Positions 8,012 through 16,934 of a stretch of 64,000 nt of DNA are shown in pieces. How positions within the stretch are numbered: the stretch's first letter is position 1; every line of letters begins with the position of its first letter. A program made the translations under genes and the position numbers. Source of the stretch: Paraplanobispora siamensis. GTDB lineage: Bacteria; Actinomycetota; Actinomycetes; Streptosporangiales; Streptosporangiaceae. The stretch is taken from positions 149,177 to 213,176 of the forward strand of contig NZ_BOOJ01000040.1 in assembly GCF_016863175.1 (NCBI RefSeq), given 5' to 3'. The notes below the pieces were generated by a model. The model made no database searches and was not told the origin of the DNA. It was given only the letters and a program-made list of their open reading frames with translations.

Positions 8012-8764
8012 ATGTCGGGCCACTCCAAATGGGCGACGACCAAGCACAAGAAGGCCGCGCTCGACTCCAAGCGCGGCAAGCTGTTCGCCAAGCTCATCAA
8101 GAACATCGAGGTCGCGGCCCGGACCGGAGGTCCCGACCCGGACGGCAACCCGACGCTGTACGACGCCATCACCAAGGCGCGCAAGAGCTCGGTCCCGATC
8201 GACAACATCGAGCGCGCCCGCAAGCGCGGCGGCGGTCTCGAGGCCGGCGGCGCCGACTGGCAGACCATCATGTACGAGGGCTACGCCCCCGGCGGCGTCG
8301 CGGTGCTGATCGAGTGCCTCACCGACAACCGCAACCGGGCGGCCTCCGAGGTCCGCGTCGCGCTGACCCGCAACGGCGGCTCCCTGGCCGACCCCGGCTC
8401 GGTCTCCTACATGTTCAACCGCAAGGGCGTCGTGATCGTGCCCAAGGGCGAGCTGAGCGAGGACGACGTGCTGACGGCCGTCCTCGACGCCGGCGCCGAG
8501 GAGGTCAACGACCTCGGCGAGGCCTACGAGGTCGTCTCCGAGGCCGGTGACCTCGTCCCGGTCCGCAAGGCCCTGCAGGACGCCGGGATCGACTACGACT
8601 CGGCCGAGTCCAGCTTCATGCCGACCATGAACATCCAGCTCGACGAGGAGGGCGCCCGCAAGGTGTTCCGGCTCATCGACGCGCTGGAGGACAGCGACGA
8701 CGTCCAGAACGTCTGGTCGAACGCCGACGTCTCCGACGAGGTCCTGGAGAAGCTCGACGCCTGA
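8012..8764 (+). CDS. YebC/PmpR (TACO1) family regulator
   Basis: The 250-residue protein begins [14 protein letters not shown], the hallmark of the YebC family, and contains the IERARKRG and [12 protein letters not shown] motifs. All three family domains are present at normal length. Members have been described as transcription regulators (PmpR), and more recently as factors that relieve ribosome stalling on proline-rich sequences; the sequence cannot decide between these roles. The gene sits between pdxT and ruvC as in many actinobacteria, often predicted to be coregulated with the ruv genes. The start is ATG 8012, 3 bp after the pdxT stop. Confidence 0.95.
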   Translation: MSGHSKWATTKHKKAALDSKRGKLFAKLIKNIEVAARTGGPDPDGNPTLYDAITKARKSSVPIDNIERARKRGGGLEAGGADWQTIMYEGYAPGGVAVLIECLTDNRNRAASEVRVALTRNGGSLADPGSVSYMFNRKGVVIVPKGELSEDDVLTAVLDAGAEEVNDLGEAYEVVSEAGDLVPVRKALQDAGIDYDSAESSFMPTMNIQLDEEGARKVFRLIDALEDSDDVQNVWSNADVSDEVLEKLDA

Positions 8765-9030
8765 TCCGGGGTGACACCCGCTGCCCGGCCCGAGAAGGGA
8801 CGCCCCTTCCGGGATCCGGGCGGTCGGCGTGCGCGGGACCCTGCAGCTGAACGCTCCGGACCCCGTACCGGCATGCTGCACACCTCCTCCGGCCCGGCCT
8901 CCTCCGGCACGTTCCGCCGGGTACGGGGTGCCGGGCGGCCCTCCCGCGTGTACGGCATGCGGACCGGAGTCACGAAACATCCTCGACGACCGGGTATGCC
9001 GGACGGGTCCGAGGGTATGTGCGCGGGATC

Positions 9031-10308
9031 ATGGGGAACTCGGATCTGATCTTCGCGGTGGCGGGCGTGGGCGCCCTGCTGGCGGCCATCCTGCCGCGGG
9101 TGCTCAAGCGGCGGCCCTTCTCGCTGCCGCTGGCGTGCCTGCTGGGCGGGCTTCTCCTCTACATCCTGCCGATCGGCCTGCCCCCGCTGGATCCGGTGAC
9201 CCAGCGGACGGCGGTCGAGCACATCACCGAGATCTGCGTGATCATCTCGCTGATGGGCGCGGGGCTGGCGATCAACCGGCCCTTCGGCTGGCGCAGGTGG
9301 TCCTCGACCTGGCGTCTGCTGGGCGTGACGATGCTCCTGACCGTCGGCGCCGTCACCGTCGCGGCCCAGGGCCTGCTGGGCTGGCCGGTGGCCGCGGCCC
9401 TGCTGCTGGGGGCCGTGCTCGCCCCGACCGACCCGGTGCTCGCCTCGGACGTCCAGGTCGGTGAGCCGGTCGACTCCGAGAAGGCCGACGACGAGGTGCG
9501 CTTCGCCCTCACCTCGGAGGCCGGGCTCAACGACGGGCTGGCCTTCCCGCTCGTCTACGCCGCGATCGCGGTGGCCCTGGCCGGGGGCTCGGCGTGGGCC
9601 GGGGAGTGGGCGCTGGTCGACCTGCTCTACCGGTGCGGCATGGGCGTGCTCGTCGGCCTGCTGGCCGGCAAGGCGCTGGGCCGGATGTTCTTCCGCGCGC
9701 AGCGCCCCGACCTGCGGCTGGCCGAGCACCGCGAGGGCTTCGTCGCGCTGGCCGCGACCTTCCTGGCCTACGGCCTCACCGAGCTGGTGCAGGGGTACGG
9801 GTTCATCGCGGTGTTCGTCACGGCGTGCACCATCAGGGCCGCCGAGCGCACCCACGGCTACAACGGTGTGCTGCACGGCTTCATCGAGCAGATCGAGCGG
9901 TTGCTCACCGCCTGGCTGATCCTGCTGCTGGGCGGGTTCGTGGCCGGCGGCGGACTGGCCTGGCTCACCTGGCAGGGGGCGGCGACCGGGCTGCTGCTGC
10001 TCCTGGTGATCCGGCCGCTGACCGGCTGGCTGGGCCAGCTCGGCGGCCGGGCGGGCCCCCGCGAACGGGGAGTGATCGCCTTCTTCGGGATCCGGGGGAT
10101 CGGCTCGCTGTACTACCTGGCCTACGCCCTGGGCCACGCGGACTTCGGCGTGCCCGCCCGGGAGATATGGGCGGTGGTGGGCTTCACGGTGCTGGTCTCG
10201 GTGGTCCTGCACGGCGTCACGGCCACGCCGGTGATGGCGAGGCTGGACCGGATGCGCGCCCGCGCGGCCGAGGGCACCAGCGGCGAGCCCGCCGCCCAGC
10301 ACCTGTGA
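9031..10308 (+). CDS. Na+(K+)/H+ antiporter, CPA1/NhaP type
   Basis: A polytopic membrane protein of about 425 residues with 11-13 hydrophobic segments. The CPA1 ion-binding region is visible: [13 protein letters not shown] in one helix and [15 protein letters not shown] in the next, containing the conserved Asp that carries the cation. A later segment [16 protein letters not shown] is also typical. It exchanges cytoplasmic Na+ or K+ for protons, serving pH and salt homeostasis. The cytoplasmic C-terminal tail is short. ATG 9031 is preferred; a GTG at 9019 in frame would add four residues but lies too close to its GAGGG. It interrupts the usual yebC-ruvC adjacency, so it is probably an independent unit. 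Confidence 0.85.
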   Translation: MGNSDLIFAVAGVGALLAAILPRVLKRRPFSLPLACLLGGLLLYILPIGLPPLDPVTQRTAVEHITEICVIISLMGAGLAINRPFGWRRWSSTWRLLGVTMLLTVGAVTVAAQGLLGWPVAAALLLGAVLAPTDPVLASDVQVGEPVDSEKADDEVRFALTSEAGLNDGLAFPLVYAAIAVALAGGSAWAGEWALVDLLYRCGMGVLVGLLAGKALGRMFFRAQRPDLRLAEHREGFVALAATFLAYGLTELVQGYGFIAVFVTACTIRAAERTHGYNGVLHGFIEQIERLLTAWLILLLGGFVAGGGLAWLTWQGAATGLLLLLVIRPLTGWLGQLGGRAGPRERGVIAFFGIRGIGSLYYLAYALGHADFGVPAREIWAVVGFTVLVSVVLHGVTATPVMARLDRMRARAAEGTSGEPAAQHL

Positions 10309-10405
10309 GGCCGGGGCGGAACTCCCGCCGTGCTCCATGCGCGTGCCGTCCGCAGGCGGTAGAGTCGGGCACCGAACAGGTGTTCGGCGGGTGGGAGGCA
10401 GGTCA

Positions 10406-11011
10406 GTGCGGGTGGCCGAGCTGCGGGTGATGGGGGTCGACCCGGGGCTGACCCGGTGCGGGCTCGGGGCGGTCGAGGGACGGCCCGGGGCGCCGCTGAA
10501 CCTGGTCAAGGTGGGGGTCGTGCGCACCTCTCCCGACGACGAGATCGGGGCCAGGCTGGTGGCCGTCGAGGCCGGGATCGAGCAGTGGCTCGACGAGGTC
10601 AGGCCCGACGCCGTGGCCGTGGAGCGCGTCTTCGCCCAGCACAACCTCCGGACCGTCATGGGGACCGCGCAGGCCTCGGCCGTGGCCATCCTGTGCGCCT
10701 CGCGGCGGGGGCTGCCCGTGGCGCTGCACACCCCGTCGGAGGTCAAGGCCGCGATCACCGGCAGCGGCACGGCGGACAAGCAGCAGGTCGGCACCATGGT
10801 GACCAAGCTGCTCCGGCTGGACGCCATGCCCAAGCCCGCCGACGCCGCCGACGCCCTCGCGCTGGCCATCTGCCACGTGTGGCGGGGCGGCGTGCAGAAC
10901 CGGCTGGCCGAGGCGGCGGCCCGCGCGGCCGCGGGCCCGGGTGCGACGGGCACGACCGCGGCGGCCTACTTCCGCGACCGCGCCGGATATTCGAGAGGAA
11001 GAAAGCAGTGA
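10406..11011 (+). CDS. ruvC: Holliday junction endonuclease RuvC
   Basis: RuvC cuts Holliday junctions symmetrically after branch migration by RuvAB. The 201-residue protein carries all four acidic catalytic residues: D12 ([10 protein letters not shown]), E73 (AVERVF), D146 and D149 ([14 protein letters not shown]). GTG 10406 is chosen because GGGAGG lies at 10393-10398 and the homologues begin at this point; an upstream GTG at 10337 would add 23 unrelated residues. The stop overlaps the ruvA start (GTGA at 11008-11011), so ruvC and ruvA are translationally coupled. A TAGAGT hexamer at 10360-10365 could be the -10 of the ruv promoter, but no good -35 is seen. Confidence 0.97.
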   Translation: MRVAELRVMGVDPGLTRCGLGAVEGRPGAPLNLVKVGVVRTSPDDEIGARLVAVEAGIEQWLDEVRPDAVAVERVFAQHNLRTVMGTAQASAVAILCASRRGLPVALHTPSEVKAAITGSGTADKQQVGTMVTKLLRLDAMPKPADAADALALAICHVWRGGVQNRLAEAAARAAAGPGATGTTAAAYFRDRAGYSRGRKQ

Positions 11012-11628
11012 TCGCCTCCGTGCGGGGACAGGTGACCGCGATCGCGCCCGACGGGGCGGTCGTCGAGGTCGGGGGGATCGGCGTGCTGGTGCACTGCACA
11101 CCGGCCACGCTCGCGACGCTGCGCGTGGGGGAGGAGGCCCGGCTGGCCACCTCCCTGGTGGTCCGCGAGGACTCCCTCACCCTGTACGGCTTCGCCGACA
11201 GCGACGAGCGCCGGGTCTTCGAGCTGGTGCAGGGCGCCAGCGGGGTCGGGCCCAAGGTGGCGCTGGCCATGCTCGCCGTGCACACGCCGAACACGCTCCG
11301 GGTCGCCGTGGCGAGCGCCGACGTCAAGGCGCTGACCCGGGTCCCCGGCGTGGGCCCCAAGGGCGCACAGCGGATCATCGTGGACCTCAAGGACAAGCTG
11401 GGCGCCCCCGAGGAGGCGGTCAACGCCGCGCTCAACGGCCGCGCGGTCGTCTCCCCCTGGCGCGAGCAGGTCCATTCCGGCCTGGTCGGCCTGGGCTACT
11501 CCGCCAAGGACGCCGACGAGGCCGTCGCCGCGGTGAGCCCGCAGGCCGACGCCGAGCTGGCCGAGGGGCGCACCCCGCAGGTGGCGGTGCTGCTGAAGGC
11601 GGCGCTGCGGACGCTGAGCCTGCGGTGA
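11008..11628 (+). CDS. ruvA: Holliday junction branch migration protein RuvA
   Basis: RuvA tetramers bind the four-way junction and load the RuvB motor. The 206-residue protein has the N-terminal OB fold ([25 protein letters not shown]), the two helix-hairpin-helix motifs ([11 protein letters not shown] and [13 protein letters not shown]) and the C-terminal domain III ([13 protein letters not shown]) that contacts RuvB. It starts at GTG 11008 behind GAGGAAGAAAG and overlaps the ruvC stop. Confidence 0.97.
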   Translation: MIASVRGQVTAIAPDGAVVEVGGIGVLVHCTPATLATLRVGEEARLATSLVVREDSLTLYGFADSDERRVFELVQGASGVGPKVALAMLAVHTPNTLRVAVASADVKALTRVPGVGPKGAQRIIVDLKDKLGAPEEAVNAALNGRAVVSPWREQVHSGLVGLGYSAKDADEAVAAVSPQADAELAEGRTPQVAVLLKAALRTLSLR

Positions 11629-11745
11629 GCCGGATGAACCGGGTGGGCCGGGGGAAGCGGGCGGACCGCGTGGGCCGGGGGCTTCGAGGAGCAGGCTGCG
11701 GGCGCCGCGGGAAGAACGCGCCCGTCCGGGTGGAGGCGGGCTGAA

Positions 11746-12804
11746 GTGGGTTCGGAACGCGATCTGGTGTCGGCCGAGGCCGAGGGCGACGAGCGGCTGA
11801 TCGAGGCGGCGCTGCGACCCAAGCGGCTGGAGGAGTTCATCGGCCAGGCGCGGGTGCGCGAGCAGCTCTCGCTGGTGCTGCACAGCGCGCTGCGCCGCAA
11901 CCGTCCGCCGGACCATGTCCTGATGAGCGGTTCCCCGGGGCTCGGCAAGACGACCCTCTCCATGATCATCGCGACGGAGCTGGGGGTGCCGCTCCGCATC
12001 ACCTCCGGTCCCGCCCTGGAGCGGGCCGGCGACCTCGCGGCGATCCTGTCGACCCTCTCGGAGGGCGAGGTCCTGTTCATCGACGAGATCCACCGGATGG
12101 CCCGTCCGGCGGAGGAGATGCTCTATCTGGCGATGGAGGACTTCCGCGTCGACATCGTGGTGGGCAAGGGACCGGGCGCGACCGCGATCCCGCTGGAGAT
12201 CGCCCCGTTCACCCTGGTCGGCGCCACCACCCGCGCCGGGCTGCTGCCCGCGCCGCTGCGCGACCGGTTCGGCTTCGTCGCCCACATGGACTTCTACGAG
12301 GCCGAGGAACTGGAGCAGGTGCTGCAACGATCCTCGCGGCTGCTCGGGCTGGAGCTGCCCGGCGACGCGGCCCGCGAGATCGCCGGGCGCTCCCGCGGCA
12401 CACCGCGCATCGCCAACCGGCTGCTGCGCCGGGTGCGCGACTTCGCCGAGGTCCGGGCCGAGGGGGTCATCACCAAGGACGTGGCCGCGGCCGCTCTGAA
12501 CCTCTACGAGGTCGACGCCCAGGGCCTGGACCGGCTCGACCGGGCGGTGCTGGGGGTACTGCTGCGCAGGTTCGGCGGCGGCCCGGTGGGCCTGTCCACG
12601 CTCGCCGTCGCGGTGGGGGAGGAGCCGGAGACGGTGGAGGTGGTCGCCGAGCCGTTCCTCGTCCGCCAGGGTTTACTGGCCCGCACCCCGCGGGGCAGGG
12701 TCGCCACGGCCGCCGCGTGGATCCACATGGGGCTGACCCCGCCGCCCGACGCCTTCGGCGCCTCGGTCGTGGCCGATCTCACCGATCAGGACGAGAACTC
12801 CTGA
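11746..12804 (+). CDS. ruvB: Holliday junction branch migration ATPase RuvB
   Basis: RuvB is the hexameric AAA+ motor that drives branch migration. The 352-residue protein has Walker A GSPGLGKT at 62-69, Walker B FIDEIH at 111-116, the sensor segment [18 protein letters not shown], the arginine finger region and the C-terminal winged helix ([18 protein letters not shown]). It starts at GTG 11746 with GGAGGCGGG upstream. The 117-bp gap from ruvA has no obvious terminator, so the three ruv genes are probably one operon. Confidence 0.97.
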   Translation: MGSERDLVSAEAEGDERLIEAALRPKRLEEFIGQARVREQLSLVLHSALRRNRPPDHVLMSGSPGLGKTTLSMIIATELGVPLRITSGPALERAGDLAAILSTLSEGEVLFIDEIHRMARPAEEMLYLAMEDFRVDIVVGKGPGATAIPLEIAPFTLVGATTRAGLLPAPLRDRFGFVAHMDFYEAEELEQVLQRSSRLLGLELPGDAAREIAGRSRGTPRIANRLLRRVRDFAEVRAEGVITKDVAAAALNLYEVDAQGLDRLDRAVLGVLLRRFGGGPVGLSTLAVAVGEEPETVEVVAEPFLVRQGLLARTPRGRVATAAAWIHMGLTPPPDAFGASVVADLTDQDENS

Positions 12805-12901
12805 CCTCCCCCTTTCCCGCCGCGATCGTATTGACTCCATCACGGATCGGTGACAACCATCTCAAAACGGGAACTTCCCCGCGTGCCAGATCGTGACTTC
12901 G

Positions 12902-12931
12902 TTGCCGCGCTCCGAACAGCTCGCCTAAACT
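12902..12931 (+). promoter_or_regulatory. candidate vegetative promoter for yajC-secD-secF
   Basis: TTGCCG at 12902-12907, a 17-bp spacer and CTAAAC at 12925-12930. It lies about 100 bp upstream of yajC in a 225-bp gene-free stretch. No other feature is seen in that gap. Confidence 0.4.
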
Positions 12932-13028
12932 CCGTGGCTTGGCTGGCTGTGTAGGCTGACGTGCTGAGCGGCGTGGCCGTATTCGACGTCCGGCGCCAGG
13001 CCGGTTTCTTAAGTGAAGGAGCGGCCCC

Positions 13029-13391
13029 ATGGGCGGCAACTACTCAAGCCTTATCATGATCGCTCTAATGGTCGTGGTCTTCTACTTCCTGCTCATCCGC
13101 CCGCAGCGCAAGCGGCAGCAGGAGCAGATCCAGATGCAGAACTCCCTCGTTCCGGGGACGCGCGTCATGACCACGACGGGTCTCTTCGCGACCGTGGTGG
13201 CGATCGACGCCGACGACGTGATCCTGGAGATCGCCCCCGGTGTCGAGACCCGCTGGGTCAAGGCCGCGATCGGACGGGTGCTGACCCCGGTCGACGACGC
13301 CGAGGACACCACCCCCGAGGCCGTCGAGGACGTGACGGAGACCGCCGAGCAGCAGGGCGAGGACCAGGACTCCGCCAGCAAGAAGTCCTGA
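13029..13391 (+). CDS. yajC: preprotein translocase accessory subunit YajC
   Basis: YajC is a small single-pass membrane protein that associates with SecDF and YidC. The 120-residue protein has one N-terminal membrane helix (about 7-26), then LIRPQRKRQQEQ and the conserved PGTRVMTTTGLFATVV segment. An acidic tail rich in Glu and Asp, typical of actinobacterial YajC, follows from about residue 88. It starts at ATG 13029 with AAGGAG 10 bp upstream. It is followed by secD and secF in the usual order. Confidence 0.95.
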   Translation: MGGNYSSLIMIALMVVVFYFLLIRPQRKRQQEQIQMQNSLVPGTRVMTTTGLFATVVAIDADDVILEIAPGVETRWVKAAIGRVLTPVDDAEDTTPEAVEDVTETAEQQGEDQDSASKKS

Positions 13392-13435
13392 CCACCTCGC
13401 CGACAATCCTCTATAGCCGAAAGAACTGACGACCA

Positions 13436-15166
13436 GTGGCCCGACCGACCAGCGGCCAGAGCAGACCGGGGCGCGTGCTCCTGCTGCTCGTGGCGCTCAT
13501 TCTCGCCATGGGCGGGGTGATGCTCCTGAACAAGGCGTACACCCCGGAGTATGGCCTCGACCTCGCCGGCGGCACGACCGTGACGCTGCAGCCCATCACG
13601 CCGAACGGGAGCGCTCCTTCCGAGGAGAGCATCAACCTGGCCGTGAACATCATCCGGGACCGGGTTAACGGCACGGGCATCTCCGACGCCGAGGTCGCCA
13701 AAGCCGGTGACAACATCGTCATCTCCGTTCCGGGAGTGGGACAGGAGGAAGTCGTCAAGCTGGTCGGCACGACCGCGGAGCTGCGCTTCCGCCAGGTGAT
13801 GGCGATCGCGGCGGGCGCGCCCGCGCCTCCGGGCGAGATGCCGACCCAGGCGCCGACGCCCGCCGCCTCGCCCACGGCCACCGGCGAGGGCCGGCAGAGC
13901 ACGCCGAAGCCCTCGGCGACCGTTCAGCCGAGCCCGAGCGGCACGCCGGCCGGTCGCGGTCTGTCCTCGGCGCTGACCGATCCGAGCCCCGCCTCCTCGG
14001 CCAGGCCCAGCGGCAGCGCCGCGCCGTCGGCGCAGCCGAGCGTCCTGCCGACCGAGGACCCGATGGCGGGCGTCGACCCCACGGGCATCGACCCCGCGGT
14101 GCTCAAGGAGTTCGAGGCTCTCGACTGCTCCAAGAAGGACCGCGGCCAGGGCGCCCAGGACGACCCGAACAAGCAGTTCGTCGGCTGCAGCGACGACGGC
14201 AGCGCCAAGTACGTCCTCGACAAGGCGGCCGTGACCGGCACCGCGATCGACAGCGCCACCGTGGGCCAGGAGCAGAGCACCGGCGAGTGGCTCGTCCAGC
14301 TCTCCTTCAAGGGTGAGGGCCCGCAGCAGTGGTCCAAGGTCACCACGACGGCCTTCAACTCCCAGGCCCCGCGCAACCAGGTCGCCATGGTCCTGGACGG
14401 CGTGGTCATCTCCGCCCCGGTCATCCAGGAGCCCATCACCGGCGGCCGGGCGCAGATCTCCGGCAGCTTCACCCAGGTCACCGCCACCGAGCTGGCCAAC
14501 CAGCTCAAGTACGGCGCGCTGCCGCTGAAGTTCGAGAAGAGCTCGATCGAGGAGGTCTCCTCGACCCTGGGCGCCGACCAGCTCCGCGGCGGTCTCATCG
14601 CCGGCGCCATCGGCCTGGCCCTGGTGGTCGTCTACTCGATGCTCTACTACCGCGGCCTGGGCGTCGTCTCGGTGCTGAGCCTCGGGGTGGCCACCGTCCT
14701 GACCTACCAGTCGGTGGTGCTTCTCGGCGACTACGCGGGCTTCCGCCTGTCGCTGCCGCACATCATCGGTCTGATCGTCTCGATCGGCATCACCGCGGAC
14801 TCGTTCATCGTCTACTTCGAGCGGATCCGCGACGAGATGAAGGAGGGCCGCCGCTCGCTGCGCGCGGCCGTCGAGGTCGCCTGGGTCCGCGCCCGCCGTA
14901 CGATCCTGATCGCCGACGCGGTCATGTTCATCGCCGCCGTAGTCTTGTACTTCCTGGCGGTCGGCGGTGTGGCCGGGTTCGCGTTCGCGATGGGCCTGAC
15001 CACCCTGATCGACATCGTCGTGGTGTTCATGTTCACCAAGCCGTTCGTCGCGCTGCTGGCCCGCCTGAAGTTCTTCGCCAAGGGGCACAAGCTCTCCGGC
15101 CTGGACGCCGAGCGCATGAGCGTCCAGCCGGTCGCCGGCCCCAAGACCGTTTCCCAGGAGGCATGA
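13436..15166 (+). CDS. secD: protein translocase subunit SecD
   Basis: SecD works with SecF to use the proton gradient to pull secreted proteins across the membrane. The 576-residue protein has one N-terminal membrane helix, the large external P1 region with the YGLDLAGGT motif, and five more helices from about residue 390 (GALPLKFEKSSIEEVSSTLG onward). An 85-residue Pro/Ser/Thr/Ala-rich low-complexity stretch (about 125-210) is inserted in P1; similar insertions occur in actinobacteria. The GTG start at 13436 has a weak ribosome-binding site, suggesting coupling to yajC 45 bp upstream. The stop overlaps the secF start (ATGA). Confidence 0.96.
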   Translation: MARPTSGQSRPGRVLLLLVALILAMGGVMLLNKAYTPEYGLDLAGGTTVTLQPITPNGSAPSEESINLAVNIIRDRVNGTGISDAEVAKAGDNIVISVPGVGQEEVVKLVGTTAELRFRQVMAIAAGAPAPPGEMPTQAPTPAASPTATGEGRQSTPKPSATVQPSPSGTPAGRGLSSALTDPSPASSARPSGSAAPSAQPSVLPTEDPMAGVDPTGIDPAVLKEFEALDCSKKDRGQGAQDDPNKQFVGCSDDGSAKYVLDKAAVTGTAIDSATVGQEQSTGEWLVQLSFKGEGPQQWSKVTTTAFNSQAPRNQVAMVLDGVVISAPVIQEPITGGRAQISGSFTQVTATELANQLKYGALPLKFEKSSIEEVSSTLGADQLRGGLIAGAIGLALVVVYSMLYYRGLGVVSVLSLGVATVLTYQSVVLLGDYAGFRLSLPHIIGLIVSIGITADSFIVYFERIRDEMKEGRRSLRAAVEVAWVRARRTILIADAVMFIAAVVLYFLAVGGVAGFAFAMGLTTLIDIVVVFMFTKPFVALLARLKFFAKGHKLSGLDAERMSVQPVAGPKTVSQEA

Positions 15167-16200
15167 TGGCCGGCCTCGTTAGCCGCCTGTACCGGGGCGA
15201 GGTCAACGTCGACTTCGTCGGGCGCAAGAAGCTCTGGTACGGCCTGTCCGCCTTCCTGCTGGCGATCTCCATCGCCGGTCTGGTCATCAACGGGCTGAAG
15301 CTGGGCGTGGAGTTCACCGGCGGGTCCGTCTTCTCCTTCAAGGCCCCCGCGGCCAACATCGAGCAGGTCCGCAGCACCATCCTGGACGCCGGCGCGCACC
15401 AGGCGATCGTGCAGGAGACCAACAACGGCTGGCGGGTCACCACCGACAGCCTGCCCGCCGACCGGGTGACCTCGGTCCAGAAGGCGGCGGCCGCGGAGTT
15501 CGGCCTCCAGCAGAACGACGTCACCGTCCAGGTGATCGGTGCCTCGTGGGGCGGTCAGGTCGCCGACAAGGCCGTCATCGGCCTGATCGTCTTCATGCTG
15601 GCGATCATCCTGTACCTGACGATGGCCTTCGAGTGGAAGATGGCGCTGGCCGCCATCGTCGCGCTGGTCCACGACCTGGTGATCACCGCGGGCGTCTACG
15701 CCTGGTCCCAGTTCGAGGTCACCCCGGCGACCCTGCTGGGCTTCCTGACGATCCTCGGATACTCGCTGTACGACGCGGTCGTGGTGTTCGACATGATCAA
15801 GGAGGTCACCGCCAAGCTCGGCACGACCTCCAAGGTCACCTACACCCAGGCCGCCAACGACGCGCTGAACCACACGCTGATCCGGTCGCTGAACACCACC
15901 CTGGTGGCGATCCTGCCGGTGGCGGCGATCCTGTTCATCGGCACCACGCTGTTCGGCGCGGGCACGCTGAAGGACCTGTCGCTGGCACTGTTCGTCGGCA
16001 TGATCGTCGGTACCTACTCCTCGCTGTGCGTGGCGACCCCGCTGCTGGTGACGATGAAGGAGCGCGAGCCGCGCTACCAGGCGATCGCCCGCAGGCTCGC
16101 CGCCACCGGCGGCGGGACCGGCGCCAAGAGCGGACGCCAGCCGGTGACGGCCGGCGCCTCCACCGGCGCCGCGGCCGACGAGAAGCGCAAGAAGAAGTAG
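15163..16200 (+). CDS. secF: protein translocase subunit SecF
   Basis: A 345-residue partner of SecD with six membrane helices. The conserved VNVDFVGRKKLWYG start, GVEFTGGSVF loop, and the helix TM4-5 segment LLGFLTILGYSLYDAVVVFD are present. A short basic, Gly/Lys-rich tail ends in KRKKK. The start is ATG 15163, overlapping the secD stop, with CAGGAGG upstream; ATG 15166 is an alternative. A strong terminator follows, so the yajC-secD-secF unit ends here. Confidence 0.96.
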   Translation: MMAGLVSRLYRGEVNVDFVGRKKLWYGLSAFLLAISIAGLVINGLKLGVEFTGGSVFSFKAPAANIEQVRSTILDAGAHQAIVQETNNGWRVTTDSLPADRVTSVQKAAAAEFGLQQNDVTVQVIGASWGGQVADKAVIGLIVFMLAIILYLTMAFEWKMALAAIVALVHDLVITAGVYAWSQFEVTPATLLGFLTILGYSLYDAVVVFDMIKEVTAKLGTTSKVTYTQAANDALNHTLIRSLNTTLVAILPVAAILFIGTTLFGAGTLKDLSLALFVGMIVGTYSSLCVATPLLVTMKEREPRYQAIARRLAATGGGTGAKSGRQPVTAGASTGAAADEKRKKK

Positions 16201-16216
16201 ATCCGGTGAGGACGAT

Positions 16217-16253
16217 GCCTCCGCTCCCCGCACAGGGGAGCGGAGGCGTTTTC
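16217..16253 (+). terminator. intrinsic terminator after secF
   Basis: A perfect 13-bp stem (16217-16229 with 16235-16247), a 5-nt loop and a following GTTTTCT tract make this the most classical terminator in the window. Confidence 0.9.
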
Positions 16254-16341
16254 TCGGACGGTTTCCCCGGGGCACGTCCCGCGGAGCGGGACGGCTCCGC
16301 GCGACGCGCCCCGATCGGCGTTCTCCAGCAGGGATGTGACC

Positions 16342-16860
16342 ATGAGTGACCTGAGCCGGCTGATCCGGGACCGGATCCGCGACGTGCCCGACTACCCGAA
16401 GCCGGGGATCCTGTTCAAGGACATCACCCCGCTGCTGGCCGACCCGGAGGCGTTCGCCGCGGTGACGGACGAGCTGGCGGGACTGCGCTCCGTGGACAAG
16501 ATCGTCGGCATCGAGGCCCGCGGGTTCATCCTGGCCGCGCCGGCGGCCTACAAGGCCGGCGCCGGGTTCGTCCCGATGCGAAAGAAGGGCAAACTGCCCG
16601 CGGAGACGCTCGAGGCGTCATACGATCTAGAGTACGGCTCCGCCACCATCGAGGTTCACCGGGACGCCTTCGCTCCCGGCGAGCGCGTCCTCATCGTCGA
16701 TGACGTGCTCGCCACCGGAGGCACGGCGCGCGCGGCGGTGGAGCTGGTCCGCAGGGCGGGCGCCGAGGTCGTCGCCGTCGCCGTGCTCATGGAACTGTCC
16801 TTCCTCAAGGGTCGAGACCGGCTCGACGGCGTCGAGCTGCATCCCCTGGTGATCGTCTGA
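16342..16860 (+). CDS. apt: adenine phosphoribosyltransferase
   Basis: Apt salvages adenine to AMP with PRPP. The 172-residue protein contains the PRPP-binding motif VLIVDDVLATGGT at 116-128, the FKDITPLL segment and the EARGFILAAP loop. ATG 16342 is preferred, with AGCAGGGA at a good distance; a GTG at 16336 would add two residues. In many actinobacteria apt lies between secF and rel, as here. A short hairpin-like repeat (about 16865-16886) follows the gene but is too weak to call a terminator. Confidence 0.95.
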   Translation: MSDLSRLIRDRIRDVPDYPKPGILFKDITPLLADPEAFAAVTDELAGLRSVDKIVGIEARGFILAAPAAYKAGAGFVPMRKKGKLPAETLEASYDLEYGSATIEVHRDAFAPGERVLIVDDVLATGGTARAAVELVRRAGAEVVAVAVLMELSFLKGRDRLDGVELHPLVIV

Positions 16861-16934
16861 TTACCCCGGGCGGGCAACAGCCCGGGCCGGTCTGGATACA
16901 CTGAGGGATCTGGACTCGAACGTGAGGAGTCTGA

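Noticed and set aside
8771..9049. 92-codon frame between the YebC-family and antiporter genes
   Set aside because: No ribosome-binding site, low-complexity Arg/Gly/Pro composition and overlap with the antiporter start. A partial inverted repeat around 8858-8935 is too imperfect to call a terminator.
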